A stretch of DNA of 64,000 nucleotides from Chitinophaga sp. YR573 (GTDB lineage Bacteria; Bacteroidota; Bacteroidia; Chitinophagales; Chitinophagaceae). The notes under the pieces were generated by a model. The model had not been told where the DNA came from. It saw nothing but the letters and a program-made list of their open reading frames with translations, and ran no database searches. Location of the stretch: assembly GCF_900110995.1 (NCBI RefSeq), contig NZ_FOJF01000003.1, positions 1,426,001-1,490,000 on the forward strand. Direction: 5' to 3'. The translations under genes were made by a program, and so were the position numbers. Below, one piece after another: positions 36,171 to 45,500 of this stretch (within the stretch, counting starts at the first letter, position 1; each line of letters begins with the position of its first letter).

Positions 36171-37508
36171 TCAATAAAGCGCTACACTTTTGATATAGAC
36201 CTTTCCCTTTGTCTTGGTAACAAGTAATCTGAATTTAGAAGACGCCACAGGCAAAAATTCCTGTAACCTTTTATGTCCTACAGACTCACCCGTGGCTATT
36301 TCTTTCCAGGTGCCATCTATCCATGCCTGCAGACTGTAAGCCAGTATTTGTTCACCATGTGCCAGATCTTCCATTAGCATCAGTGTATTTGCTGTCCGGG
36401 AAGCAGGAGTTGCAAGTATTACGGAAGATCCGTAAACATTATTTTTAATAGCAAGAGGATTGGAGAAGTGTTCCTTAATCCTCTTGCCCAAACTATCAAA
36501 TACCAATGAATCTGCTCTTGGGATCAATCCCCCCGTATCTACGACCATTCCTATCAGCATATTTGTATTTCTGCCAATACTTTTATAATATTTATCAATT
36601 AGTTCATTCACAGAAAAGAGATCTTTATCTTCACCTGCTCGCCATAACCAACCTCCGTTCCATGCATAATTCCTGCGTATTGGAAAATCTGATTCTCCCG
36701 GGCACCAATATTGTCCATCAGGATCTCCATGCAGGTTATCTATTTTTACAATTCCATCAGAAGCAGTCTTTTCATTAGCAGTACTCCATTGTGGATAAGC
36801 AGCAATCCCATCTTCATTACCAATCCACCGGACTGTATTGCCGGCCTTTAAAGGTCCCTGGAACAGAATAGCATGTGGTTGCTTTTCCCTGATCATTTTC
36901 AGCACCGTAGGCTCCAACCCATCCTGCAAACCTCCATCAAACCAGATCTCGAACATAGGACCATAATTACTCCATAGCTCCGCGAGCTGTGCAATTACAG
37001 CTCTTTTAAAAACCTCATGAGCGCTATCGTTCACAAAAGGTTTTCGCCCTGCCTCGTAATAGGTATTTGTATTGGTATTGTAATACAGCCCCGGCTTTAG
37101 ACCATACTTCTTACAGGAAGCAATAAAATCTTTCAGGATATCACCCTTTCCATTATGCCATTTCGTATGACCTATATTATAAGGATTAACAGCAGAAGGC
37201 CACAGACAAAACCCTGTGCCATGCTTTACTGTCAATACTGCATATTTTGCACCAGCGGCTTTGGCTGTCCTTACCCACTGATCAGTATTCAATCTGGAGG
37301 GAGTAAAAACATCCGGCGAAGGAAGCGTTTCCTTTCTGGCATAATCAAATGTTTCCGGTGCAAAGATATTGATATCAAGATGTATAATCACTCCCATCTC
37401 TGCTTCACTCCAGTTAATCTGATCTTTGTTAGGAACTAACCGTTGAGAAAAAGATGGTAAGATTGCTGCTGCTAATAACAATGAAATGAGGAATATTCTA
37501 TTAACCAT
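36171..37508 (-). CDS. GH29 alpha-L-fucosidase
   Basis: 445 residues with a signal peptide ending 'LPSFSQ'. GH29 core: 'MGVIIHLDINIF', 'GAKYAVLTVKHGTGFCLWPS' (about 87-105), and the nucleophile Asp191 in 'MFEIWFDGG'; 'NMLIGMVVDTGGLIP' follows near residue 325. A C-terminal beta-sandwich (about 360-445) completes the family layout. It releases alpha-L-fucose in the periplasm or at the surface. A textbook promoter (37525-37556) with a very short leader drives it. Convergent with the GH94-like gene with no bases between the stops. Confidence 0.9.
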   Translation of the reverse strand: MVNRIFLISLLLAAAILPSFSQRLVPNKDQINWSEAEMGVIIHLDINIFAPETFDYARKETLPSPDVFTPSRLNTDQWVRTAKAAGAKYAVLTVKHGTGFCLWPSAVNPYNIGHTKWHNGKGDILKDFIASCKKYGLKPGLYYNTNTNTYYEAGRKPFVNDSAHEVFKRAVIAQLAELWSNYGPMFEIWFDGGLQDGLEPTVLKMIREKQPHAILFQGPLKAGNTVRWIGNEDGIAAYPQWSTANEKTASDGIVKIDNLHGDPDGQYWCPGESDFPIRRNYAWNGGWLWRAGEDKDLFSVNELIDKYYKSIGRNTNMLIGMVVDTGGLIPRADSLVFDSLGKRIKEHFSNPLAIKNNVYGSSVILATPASRTANTLMLMEDLAHGEQILAYSLQAWIDGTWKEIATGESVGHKRLQEFLPVASSKFRLLVTKTKGKVYIKSVALY

Positions 37509-37524
37509 AGCAATTAAAGTAGAA

Positions 37525-37556
37525 CAAACTTATAAGGAAACAAAACTTTGGTCAAA
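37525..37556 (-). promoter_or_regulatory. Bacteroidota -33/-7 promoter of GH29 gene
   Basis: On the minus strand: TTTG (37553-37556), 20 bases, then TAAGTTTG (37525-37532), matching both consensus elements. The transcript would start roughly 10 bases before the ATG at 37508. Confidence 0.75.
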
Positions 37557-37625
37557 ATGATTGAAGGGATGGGTAAAATAATAGGTGAAAACAAAAAGTT
37601 GTCTCCATCAGGTATCCGAATAAAA

Positions 37626-37657
37626 AGAAACCGCCTCAAATTAGTTTTGAGGCGGTT
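37626..37657 (-). terminator. intrinsic terminator after DUF3472 gene
   Basis: A 12-bp perfect stem AACCGCCTCAAA / TTTGAGGCGGTT with a 5-base loop and a T-run (CTTTTTA) on the minus strand side. Confidence 0.85.
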
Positions 37658-37663
37658 AAATGG

Positions 37664-38620
37664 TTAGTTATTCGGTAGTGAGTTAAAGTTTATATCTGGA
37701 GGAGTACCTGTACTATTACGCTGCACGAGGCTTCCCTTCGGCAGGTTATTCATTTCCTTGAAGCCGCCACTGAACATATAGATCCATTGACCGGAAACCC
37801 CGCCTCCATAGTCGTAGCGCGCATGCCCCGCAGGATCTGCTGAAGTAGAGAAGTATGCTGATTTTATTTCCGTCCAAACACCGGTGCTTGAACAAACCCA
37901 CTGGTTGCCGTAGCGGGCCTTGAAAAAATCATTACCGTTTGAACCATAATTCTCAATAAAAGAATACAGGCCACCCAGCAGATGCCCACCGTTTTTAGGC
38001 TTATCCCATCCTGCAACGAGGTTCCATTTATTAGTCTCCGGTGTAAATATGTAAGCAGTATAGATCGTATGATCACCAGCCGCTTCTGCATGTACCAGCA
38101 ATTTATAAGTAGTTTCTGTTCTCCAGTTAAACATCAGGGAGCTTTGTCCACCTGAGCCCTCACCACCAAAATCCTTGGTAATCACTTCTGCTTCTTTCTT
38201 TACCAGTTTAACAGTATAGTCGGGAGGGATCTGGGTAGGATCATCTGTACTATAATTGCTCCAGATGGAGAAAAGCACTTTTCTTTCTGTAGGGGAATTT
38301 ACCTGTATACCCAGGTAGCCCCCGTTAAAGCCATTCGTCACATAGTAAGAGTAAAGAGGGTCTGCACCCTCGGGTACAGAGATCTCTGTATAGAACCAGG
38401 CTACATCGTTACCGTAATTGTTAAAGAACAGGTGTGTGGCTGGTGCTCCCCTGTTCTGGCTGGCATTATATTTTAGATTAACGGCAGCAGGTCCGGAGAA
38501 TACATCGGGAAGATAGACACCGTTCCTGGTCACTGCCGCTATTTCAAGGCAATTTTTAAAGTAAGAGCATATAGGCACATCAAATGAGTTGCAATTATAA
38601 AATAGATAAGGCTGATTCAT
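37664..38620 (-). CDS. DUF3472 domain protein
   Basis: 318 residues. 'AWFYTEISVPEGADPLYSYYVTNGFNGGYLGIQVNSPTERKVLFSIW' is the DUF3472 signature (residues 75 on), followed by 'FGGEGSGGQSSLMFNWRTETTYKLLVHAE' and 'GLYSFIENYGSNGNDFFKARYGNQW'. The family usually carries an export signal and an N-terminal DUF5077 domain; here the first 60 residues are unlike those and contain no signal peptide. It may act on or bind carbohydrate, as family members occur near glycosidases, but no activity is established to my knowledge. The start codon lies in the loop of a 9-bp hairpin. Confidence 0.8.
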   Translation of the reverse strand: MNQPYLFYNCNSFDVPICSYFKNCLEIAAVTRNGVYLPDVFSGPAAVNLKYNASQNRGAPATHLFFNNYGNDVAWFYTEISVPEGADPLYSYYVTNGFNGGYLGIQVNSPTERKVLFSIWSNYSTDDPTQIPPDYTVKLVKKEAEVITKDFGGEGSGGQSSLMFNWRTETTYKLLVHAEAAGDHTIYTAYIFTPETNKWNLVAGWDKPKNGGHLLGGLYSFIENYGSNGNDFFKARYGNQWVCSSTGVWTEIKSAYFSTSADPAGHARYDYGGGVSGQWIYMFSGGFKEMNNLPKGSLVQRNSTGTPPDINFNSLPNN

Positions 38621-38639
38621 TTTACTGAACCAGCCTTAT
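38606..38639 (-). promoter_or_regulatory. hairpin enclosing the DUF3472 start codon
   Basis: ATAAGGCTG / CAGCCTTAT forms a perfect 9-bp stem with the ATG of the DUF3472 gene (complement of 38618-38620) in the 16-base loop. It could modulate translation initiation. Confidence 0.45.
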
Positions 38640-38826
38640 ACCAATAATTTGTGACCCCAGTTGGAATGTTTTCAAACCAGTTCCGAAGAAATCTAAGCTA
38701 CTAAATTATTTATATCCAATATTTTAAAAGGTAATAGAATGATCAGGCGTCATATCGTTTTTATTTATCCACTTTACTCATTTCTCTGAGCATTTCTATC
38801 AGATTATTACAATTATTGTTTTCCGG

Positions 38827-39747
38827 TTATTTTTTCTCTTTTATCCAGGCTTCACACGCAGCATTGAACGCTGCAGGCTGTTCGATCCAGGGGAAGTGAC
38901 CTGCATTAGTAATTATTGCAATGTTGGCATGCGGAATATGTTGATAAATGCGTACCGATTGCGAAATAGCATCACACACTACGTCGTCGTCCCCAACGAG
39001 TATTAATACGGGTGCGGTGATGTTATGCAGTTCAGGCAATAAATTTTCAGAGAACAATTCAGCCTTATTGGTGTAAGCCCACACCTGATCATTGAGGGTT
39101 ACATTGGACGGAAATAATTTTGCTTTCGCAGGATCATGGAAATAGAATTCCGCAGTTTCAGACAGATCTTCCCCCAATGTTCTTGAAGAAGTGTCTAGTC
39201 CGAGCACCATATTCGCTTTCTTCCAGGTAAAATAAGACTCTCCGGCCCGCTTCTCCATTTGTTTATGGGCTTCTGCCATATACATACTATCGGCCGCTGC
39301 CAGGGCGTCTATCGCAATGATCCCATTAAGGTTGGCGCTGTAATGTATTCCATATCTTAATACCTGGAAGCCGCCACCTGAATGACCGGCAATCCAAACC
39401 TTTTTTTGTCCCAGGTAAACCCGCAGTGCATCCATGTCGTCAGTAAAATATTTCCCGGTGTACTGCCGGTAATCATCAGGGCCACTGCTTTTCCCTGTAT
39501 GACGTGTATCATAACACACGACTGTAAAATGTTTTTTAAGCACATTGATCGTTCTGTAGGCCTCTACAGATACTCCCCAGCCAGGAGAAGGTATCATGCA
39601 TACAGGACCACTTCCCTCAACATAATAATGCAATTTCAAACCGTTCACCTGGGCAAAATGTTCTCCGGCAGACAGTTTACTTTGTGCCTGAACAGATAGT
39701 GTAAAAAATAAAAAAACGGGTAAACAGTAAACCAATTTAATTTTCAT
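38827..39747 (-). CDS. secreted alpha/beta hydrolase (proline iminopeptidase-like)
   Basis: 306 residues with a signal peptide ending 'SVQAQ'. Motifs: 'VCYDTRHTGKS' (about 78-87), nucleophile elbow 'IAGHSGGGFQVL' (Ser123), 'VLILVGDDDVVCD' (Asp) and 'NAGHFPWIEQP' (His). This is the fold group of epoxide hydrolases, haloperoxidases and proline iminopeptidases; I cannot assign a substrate. It is the last gene of a minus-strand series (AraC, DJ-1, SDR, hydrolase) and lies 62 bases after the dehydrogenase. Confidence 0.82.
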   Translation of the reverse strand: MKIKLVYCLPVFLFFTLSVQAQSKLSAGEHFAQVNGLKLHYYVEGSGPVCMIPSPGWGVSVEAYRTINVLKKHFTVVCYDTRHTGKSSGPDDYRQYTGKYFTDDMDALRVYLGQKKVWIAGHSGGGFQVLRYGIHYSANLNGIIAIDALAAADSMYMAEAHKQMEKRAGESYFTWKKANMVLGLDTSSRTLGEDLSETAEFYFHDPAKAKLFPSNVTLNDQVWAYTNKAELFSENLLPELHNITAPVLILVGDDDVVCDAISQSVRIYQHIPHANIAIITNAGHFPWIEQPAAFNAACEAWIKEKK

Positions 39748-39809
39748 ATTTAAAAGATTTTTATAACACCTTTACAGATAATGGTACAGAAGAAAAGTCT
39801 GAATTGAAT

Positions 39810-40625
39810 TTACATTTGACTGGTAACAATCTTATCAAACAGCCTGTCTCCAAGAAAAATCCTCATCCAAACAAGCGGTTTGGCTAATTTCCCGAACCGG
39901 TAACGCGTTTTAGGCTTCTTACTGTTCACAATCCTGCTCACAGTGTTTGATACTACTGATGGTTTCGAAGAATTATTTGTTTCATACGACTTCCTGGTAC
40001 CTTCTGCAATCTTGTTCATCATATCTATGTAAGGGCTCTGCTTTGAAATTTTATCAAGGCTGCTCAGGACAGTGCTGCCAAATTCGGTAGCAATCAAACC
40101 AGGTTCAAGCACCACCACATTAATATTGAAAGGTTTCAGCTCAAGACGTAAGCAATCACTGAATCCTTCCAGCGCATGCTTACTTGCATGGTACCAGGCT
40201 CCTAATGGAAAATACATTTTACCGCCCATGGAGGATGTATTAATGATAGTACCTGATTTTGCTTTACGCATGTACGGAACAACTTTTTGTGTGATGGAAG
40301 CGAGGCCAAAAAGGTTTACATCAAATTGCTTTATGGCATCTTCTAAGGGAATATCCTCAACAGAGCCATAGATGCCGTAACCAGCATTGTTCCACAGCAC
40401 ATCTATCTTTCCTTCTTTTTGAATAATGACATCCACTACCCGCTGGATATCCGCTTCTTTGGTAACATCCATGTGCATAGGTATTCCACCTGATTGTTTA
40501 AGGTCCTGCATCTGCTCAATTCTGCGGGCAACAGTGTAAACGGTATGGCCTTCTTTAATGAGTTTTTTGGCGGTTTCTTTACCCATTCCGGAGCTTGCTC
40601 CTGTTATTAAGATTACTTTTTTCAT
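39810..40625 (-). CDS. short-chain dehydrogenase/reductase
   Basis: 271 residues. Classical SDR: 'VILITGASSGMGKETA' (glycine-rich cofactor motif, residues 4-19), 'NNAGYG' (about 85), the active-site Ser in 'IINTSSMGG' and Tyr/Lys in 'AWYHASKHAL'. An Arg in 'TVARR' suggests NADPH use. Substrate unknown. It lies 26 bases after the DJ-1/PfpI gene. Confidence 0.88.
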   Translation of the reverse strand: MKKVILITGASSGMGKETAKKLIKEGHTVYTVARRIEQMQDLKQSGGIPMHMDVTKEADIQRVVDVIIQKEGKIDVLWNNAGYGIYGSVEDIPLEDAIKQFDVNLFGLASITQKVVPYMRKAKSGTIINTSSMGGKMYFPLGAWYHASKHALEGFSDCLRLELKPFNINVVVLEPGLIATEFGSTVLSSLDKISKQSPYIDMMNKIAEGTRKSYETNNSSKPSVVSNTVSRIVNSKKPKTRYRFGKLAKPLVWMRIFLGDRLFDKIVTSQM

Positions 40626-40651
40626 TTTTTGTATTGGCTTAAGTAAAAATG

Positions 40652-41452
40652 TTATTGTTGATCTTTTTTCAATGCGAGGTATTTTTCAATTTTTGCCAGC
40701 AGTTGTTTACCCAGTTCTGCTGCACTAGTCGGATCCTGTGCAGTAATCAGTTCCCGATCTTCTATTACCAGCGTCTTGCCCAGTATAACATTCTCCACTA
40801 CCCCACCCCTGCGTTCCAGGATAAGAACAGGATAGTCGGGCAAATGACCGCCTGAGTTGAAGAACGGCACATCTTCAACCAGTTTTTCTGCGAGCATAGA
40901 TACACAGGTCATCCGGTATTTGTCATAAACCCAGTGCCCGTTAATGTCCGGAGCAGCTGCTAATGCTGCACCGCCATGGCAGATGGTTGCTGTTGGTTTG
41001 TTATTCTGGTGAAAATGCAGCAACAAATTTCCTGTCTCTTTATTATATTCATTCCCTTTCATCCAGTTCACGTGCAATACATCGGTCATAGGTGCATGAC
41101 CACCAGGAATAAATAATACATCGTAAGAATGTAACAGGATATCGTTCTGCAGGAGATCAGACAGTTTCATCGGTTTGTTCATACCCAGGTGGTTCAGTGT
41201 CTCCAGAAAAGCTTTGGAAGCATTCAGTCTTCTGGTTGAAAACTGCCAGTACATTAAATTGAAAGAGGCTTTGTCAATGGTACATGTATTACCGTCGGGG
41301 CTTACAAAATCAATGTGGTAACCTGCCTTATAAAGAGGCATTAGCGGTTCTACCAATTCACCGAGAAATACGCCTGCTTCATGTGAAGTGCCTTCGCGGT
41401 GCGGCACTTGTGTGGCAGATGAGATATATACTAAAATTTTTACTTTGTTCAT
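40652..41452 (-). CDS. DJ-1/PfpI family protein (Hsp31/glyoxalase III-like)
   Basis: 266 residues starting MNKVKILVY. DJ-1/PfpI glutamine-amidotransferase-like fold: 'HEAGVFLGELVEP' (conserved Glu at about residue 32), 'DVLFIPGGHAPMTD' and the nucleophile Cys158 in 'ATICHGGAALAAAP'. The length and the insertions are those of Hsp31-like proteins, which act as glyoxalases or chaperones. Probably part of an electrophile or stress response together with the SDR gene 26 bases downstream. Confidence 0.85.
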   Translation of the reverse strand: MNKVKILVYISSATQVPHREGTSHEAGVFLGELVEPLMPLYKAGYHIDFVSPDGNTCTIDKASFNLMYWQFSTRRLNASKAFLETLNHLGMNKPMKLSDLLQNDILLHSYDVLFIPGGHAPMTDVLHVNWMKGNEYNKETGNLLLHFHQNNKPTATICHGGAALAAAPDINGHWVYDKYRMTCVSMLAEKLVEDVPFFNSGGHLPDYPVLILERRGGVVENVILGKTLVIEDRELITAQDPTSAAELGKQLLAKIEKYLALKKDQQ

Positions 41453-41535
41453 ATCTTTTGTGTTTATTGACAACACAAAGATGCAATGAACTTACAGCGG
41501 GGACGTTGCGAGGATTCTAGCTCTTATTGCAAAAA

Positions 41536-42480
41536 TCAAAGCTGGTTTGATTTCCTGTATTGGAGAGGCGTTACTTTCTCCATTTTTTTGAAGAAATTGG
41601 CAAAATGGGCGGGGTCTTTAAATGACAGGCGGTAGGCGATCTCTTTCATTGAAAAATCAGTTTGAACAAGTAATACCCTGGCGGCGCCTAAAAGCGCACT
41701 ATGGATATGTTCCTGTGCGGTTTTACCGGTTTGCTTCTTCAATATGGTGCTTAGATGGTTGGGGTGTACGTTTAGTTTTTCGGCAAACCAGGCTACAGAA
41801 TAATCGTGTTCGTCGTCGGTGGGTGATAATATGTCCCGCTTAACCAAAGTAAAAAAGTTGTTGGTTATTTTATCATTTGAATAGTTGATCGTTTGTGCCA
41901 GCTGGTTATCTATACGAACATACTTATTGTACATTTCATTTATATGCAGTAAAAGAATCTTCACGTAACTGGCAATAATATTAAACTGTTCAGGGCTTGG
42001 GTTATTGTATATCTGACCTATATTTTCAAATACATTTACTAATGTAGGCATATCATTATCTTCCAATTCAAATGGAATAGCTTTGTCTAATTGAAAAAAA
42101 GGGAAATCAAAGATAAGATTGCCCAGAGATGAATGTTCTGCAATAAAATCTTCTGAAAAAACGATAATGAACTTCCGTTTAACCTTTGGATCAAAACTCC
42201 AGCTTACCACCTGGTAAGGTGTTTTAATATAAATAGCAGGTTTCTGTGGCTGGACTTTCCAAAAGCCGGCATTCAACGTACCGTTACATTCTATGATCAG
42301 CGATATGGCATACATTCTGTGCCGTAAAGGTTTGCTGTAAATGCCGAAAAACTCTTCGTTGCCTTCAACCTTCATAAACAGGAAATCCTTATGGGGAAGT
42401 GTTGGCAAGCCAAAGTAGCTACAAAAATCATTGAAGTTATTGATCTCTGGAAGTGCCTCCTCTTTAGATTGATCTTTCAT
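41536..42480 (-). CDS. AraC-family transcriptional regulator
   Basis: 314 residues. The N-terminal half is a cupin-like sensor ('FFGIYSKPLRHRMYAISLIIECNGTLNAG'); the C-terminal half has the AraC helix-turn-helix pair (about 210-310: 'WFAEKLNVHPNHLSTILKKQTGKTAQEHI', 'IAYRLSFKDPAHFANFFKKMEKVTPLQYR'). It is the first gene of the minus-strand series with DJ-1, SDR and hydrolase genes (83 bases to the DJ-1 gene) and probably controls them. A very stable hairpin lies just upstream. Confidence 0.88.
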   Translation of the reverse strand: MKDQSKEEALPEINNFNDFCSYFGLPTLPHKDFLFMKVEGNEEFFGIYSKPLRHRMYAISLIIECNGTLNAGFWKVQPQKPAIYIKTPYQVVSWSFDPKVKRKFIIVFSEDFIAEHSSLGNLIFDFPFFQLDKAIPFELEDNDMPTLVNVFENIGQIYNNPSPEQFNIIASYVKILLLHINEMYNKYVRIDNQLAQTINYSNDKITNNFFTLVKRDILSPTDDEHDYSVAWFAEKLNVHPNHLSTILKKQTGKTAQEHIHSALLGAARVLLVQTDFSMKEIAYRLSFKDPAHFANFFKKMEKVTPLQYRKSNQL

Positions 42481-42498
42481 TTGCGGTTTTGCTTATTA

Positions 42499-42532
42499 TT
42501 GAAATGCCCTCCATTTTTGGAGGGCATTTCAA
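42499..42532. terminator. 15-bp perfect terminator hairpin
   Basis: TTGAAATGCCCTCCA / TGGAGGGCATTTCAA with a TTTT loop. It terminates the large T9SS gene on the minus strand and lies 18 bases upstream of the AraC start. Confidence 0.85.
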
Positions 42533-42549
42533 TGTGGTGACATTAATTA

Positions 42550-45500
42550 TTATTGCACAAGAAGCGATTGCCGCAGCTTATTGCTGCCGTTAGTCCAGAT
42601 TACTTCATAAACTCCCAGAGCCAGCCCTTTTACACTCACTTCTGTTCTCTCTGTATTGGTGGGTACCTCAATCACTTTCATTGTCCTTCCCATTCTGTCA
42701 ATTAAAGTAATATGTGACGCCATCGTGCTCGCCGGGTGTTTTACATAAAATTTATCATGCGCCGGGTTAGGATATACTGTCAGTTGTTCTCCAGGCAGAT
42801 AGATGAACCCGTTGCTGGATATGCTCCCTTCAGCGGTGGTCACCGTAAGTGTGCCGGAAGCTCCTGGTCCCACCACAGCAATGATGGTATCTGCTGACAC
42901 TACTGTAAATGATAATGCTGCAACTCCGCCAAATAGCACTTGCGTGGTGCCCGTAAAATTTGTACCCGTAATAGTTACGGCTGTACCCGTAGCTGCCTTA
43001 GCAGGAGTAAATGCAGCAATTACAGGAGTAGGTGGAAGGTAGATGAAGCCAGCTGCAGAGTCAGTACCGCCTGCGGTAGTAACGCTTACATATCCCGTAG
43101 TTCCGGTGTTTACTACCGCGCTAATGCTGGTAGTAGACAGCAAAGTATATGATTGTGCTGCTGTACCGCCAAACGTAACCTTGCTCACCCCCTCAAAATT
43201 GCGGCCTGTTATGGTAACGGTAGCGCCTGTGGCAGCTTTAGCAGGCGTAAAATCAGTGATCTCCGGGGCGGGCGGTATGTAAATAAAACCAGCTGCGGAG
43301 TCTGTGCCGCCTTTGCCGGTAACGCTTACATATCCTGTAGCACCGTTATCTACTATAGCCATAATGCTGGTAGGAGATAACAAAGTATATGATCTAGCTG
43401 CTGTGCCTCCGAACGTTACCTGCCTTATGTCGGCAAAATTATTGCCTGTTATGGTAACGGTGGCGCCAGCAGCAGCTTGGGTGGGCGTAAAAGAACTGAC
43501 AATTGCCGGCTCTGCATACTCAAAAAACTCCATGATGCCAATGCCGCCCGGGCCTTCCACCTCTGTTGCACCGGAAGCGCCATTGCCAACAACGGTAGTG
43601 ATCAATTGGTCTGATACTACTGTAAATGATTGTGCGGGAACTCCTCCATAGCGCACGGCCGTAGCGTTACTGAAGTTTCTGCCATAGAGGCTAATAAGCG
43701 TTCCCCTGGTACCTCCTCCGGGAGCGCGGCCTGTTATAACCGGCGCAGGTATAAATGTAAAACCGGCTAGCGTGGCTGTACCTCCGGGCGTAATAACGCT
43801 TACTTCGCCGGATGCCGCCGTTTTAATGGTAGCGGTGATGCGGGAGTCTGAATGAACCGTGAATGAGTCCACGGGGATGCCACCAAAGGTAACCGCTGTG
43901 GCGCCGGTGAAATGCGTACCCATGATAGTGACCTCGTTGCCCGCTATAGCGGTATCAGGAGTGAAACCGGTAATAACAGGACGCTGGTAGTAAGTAAACC
44001 CGGCCATCCTTACGGTGTCTTTCGCCGTCATGATCACCACATCACCTGATGCTCCTGTGCCTACTATAGCCGCTATAGATGACATGACATATCCCTCAAT
44101 GGAAGCAACCGGTACGCCGCCTATTGTAATGCCCGTGATATTCCGGAAGCCATCGCCCGTAATGGTAATAGTGGTGCCGGCCCCGCCATCTACAGGCGAA
44201 AAAGAAGTAATGCTTAATGGCGGAATAAATGTAAAGCGATCCTTGCTGCCAGTTCCTTTTGCAGAAGTAGCTGTTATACTGCCTGATGTCCCGTTGCCCA
44301 CTACAGCAGTAATGCTGGTGTCTGCGTTAATAGTGAAGGAGGCAGCAGCTGTGCCGCCAAATTGTATTCCGGTAACACCGGCCAGGTTTGCACCGTTTAT
44401 AACAATAGTATCTCCCTGGGCGGCTTCGGCAGGTGAGAAATACCGGATATAAGGTACATCCGCCTGGTTATGCATCACGGCAATCAAATTACGATCTATA
44501 TGGTCGGAAAGAATATCTGTTTTACCATCTGCGTCCATATCTGCCAGAGTGATCTTATACAGGGACGAGTTGCTACCAAAGGCAACCGGTGAAGCTGTGG
44601 TAATGGTACCGCCGCTGCTGGTATTTTCATATACCGATATCGTGGCATCGTTACTTGTTACAATATCCGGCTTGCCATCCAGGTTTATATCGGCTACATT
44701 CATATCCGGCAAAAAGGCTAATGGTAATGAACGTTCTGCAACATAGGAAAATGAAACCGTGCCGGGCTGACCAGTGTTTTTATAAATACCCAGCGTAGTG
44801 GCCGACGATGCCACCAGGTCAAGTCTGTTATCGTTGTCCAGATCGGCTATTACCACTTTTGAATTGCCGGGTACATCCCTGAGATCAACCTGCGTGCGGA
44901 ATGAAATATTGCCGGCAGTGCTGGTGTTTTTAAATACCGCAATATTGCTTTCACAGCCCGCCACAACATCAGCCAATCCATCATTATCAATATCTCCTAT
45001 TGCGATACGGCTGGCAGCAGATCCGGTAGCAATGCTTATCGGACTGGCAAAGGAAATGGTACCCGGTATGCTGGTATTTCTTAGTATGGATATACTACCA
45101 GGAAGGTAGTATTCGGCCACTACTATATCCGGTCTGCCATCTCCGTCAATATCACCTATTGCTGCATCCTGGAGGTCGCCGAACGGGCTGAAGGTCAATG
45201 TGGTATTAAATGAACAGCTGGCAGGGGTACCAGTGTTGCGATAAACAAATAACGTGCTGTTATTTGAAGGGCGAACAATATCGGTCAGCCCATCGCCGTC
45301 CAGATCACCCAAAGCCAGTCTGGTATTAACGGTTACCGCTACACTACTATACTCGCCGGTGCTGCCGATAGTAATGGCAGGGCTTACACTTGCATTATAT
45401 AGAATATTAAGACGGTCCGAACTGCTGGTAAGCAAATCGGGTTTGCCATCACCATTCATATCTTTAGCCAACAGATTGGTTGGACTGGTGGGGTTACCAA

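Noticed and set aside
42800..43520. Regular repeat spacing that could be taken for a CRISPR array
   Set aside because: Units are 240 bases long, lie in frame and encode TIG domains; no short palindromic repeat with unique spacers and no cas genes in the window.
44015..44452. 145-codon antisense frame in the giant TIG gene
   Set aside because: Repetitive composition mirrors the sense TIG repeats; no start context and no family.
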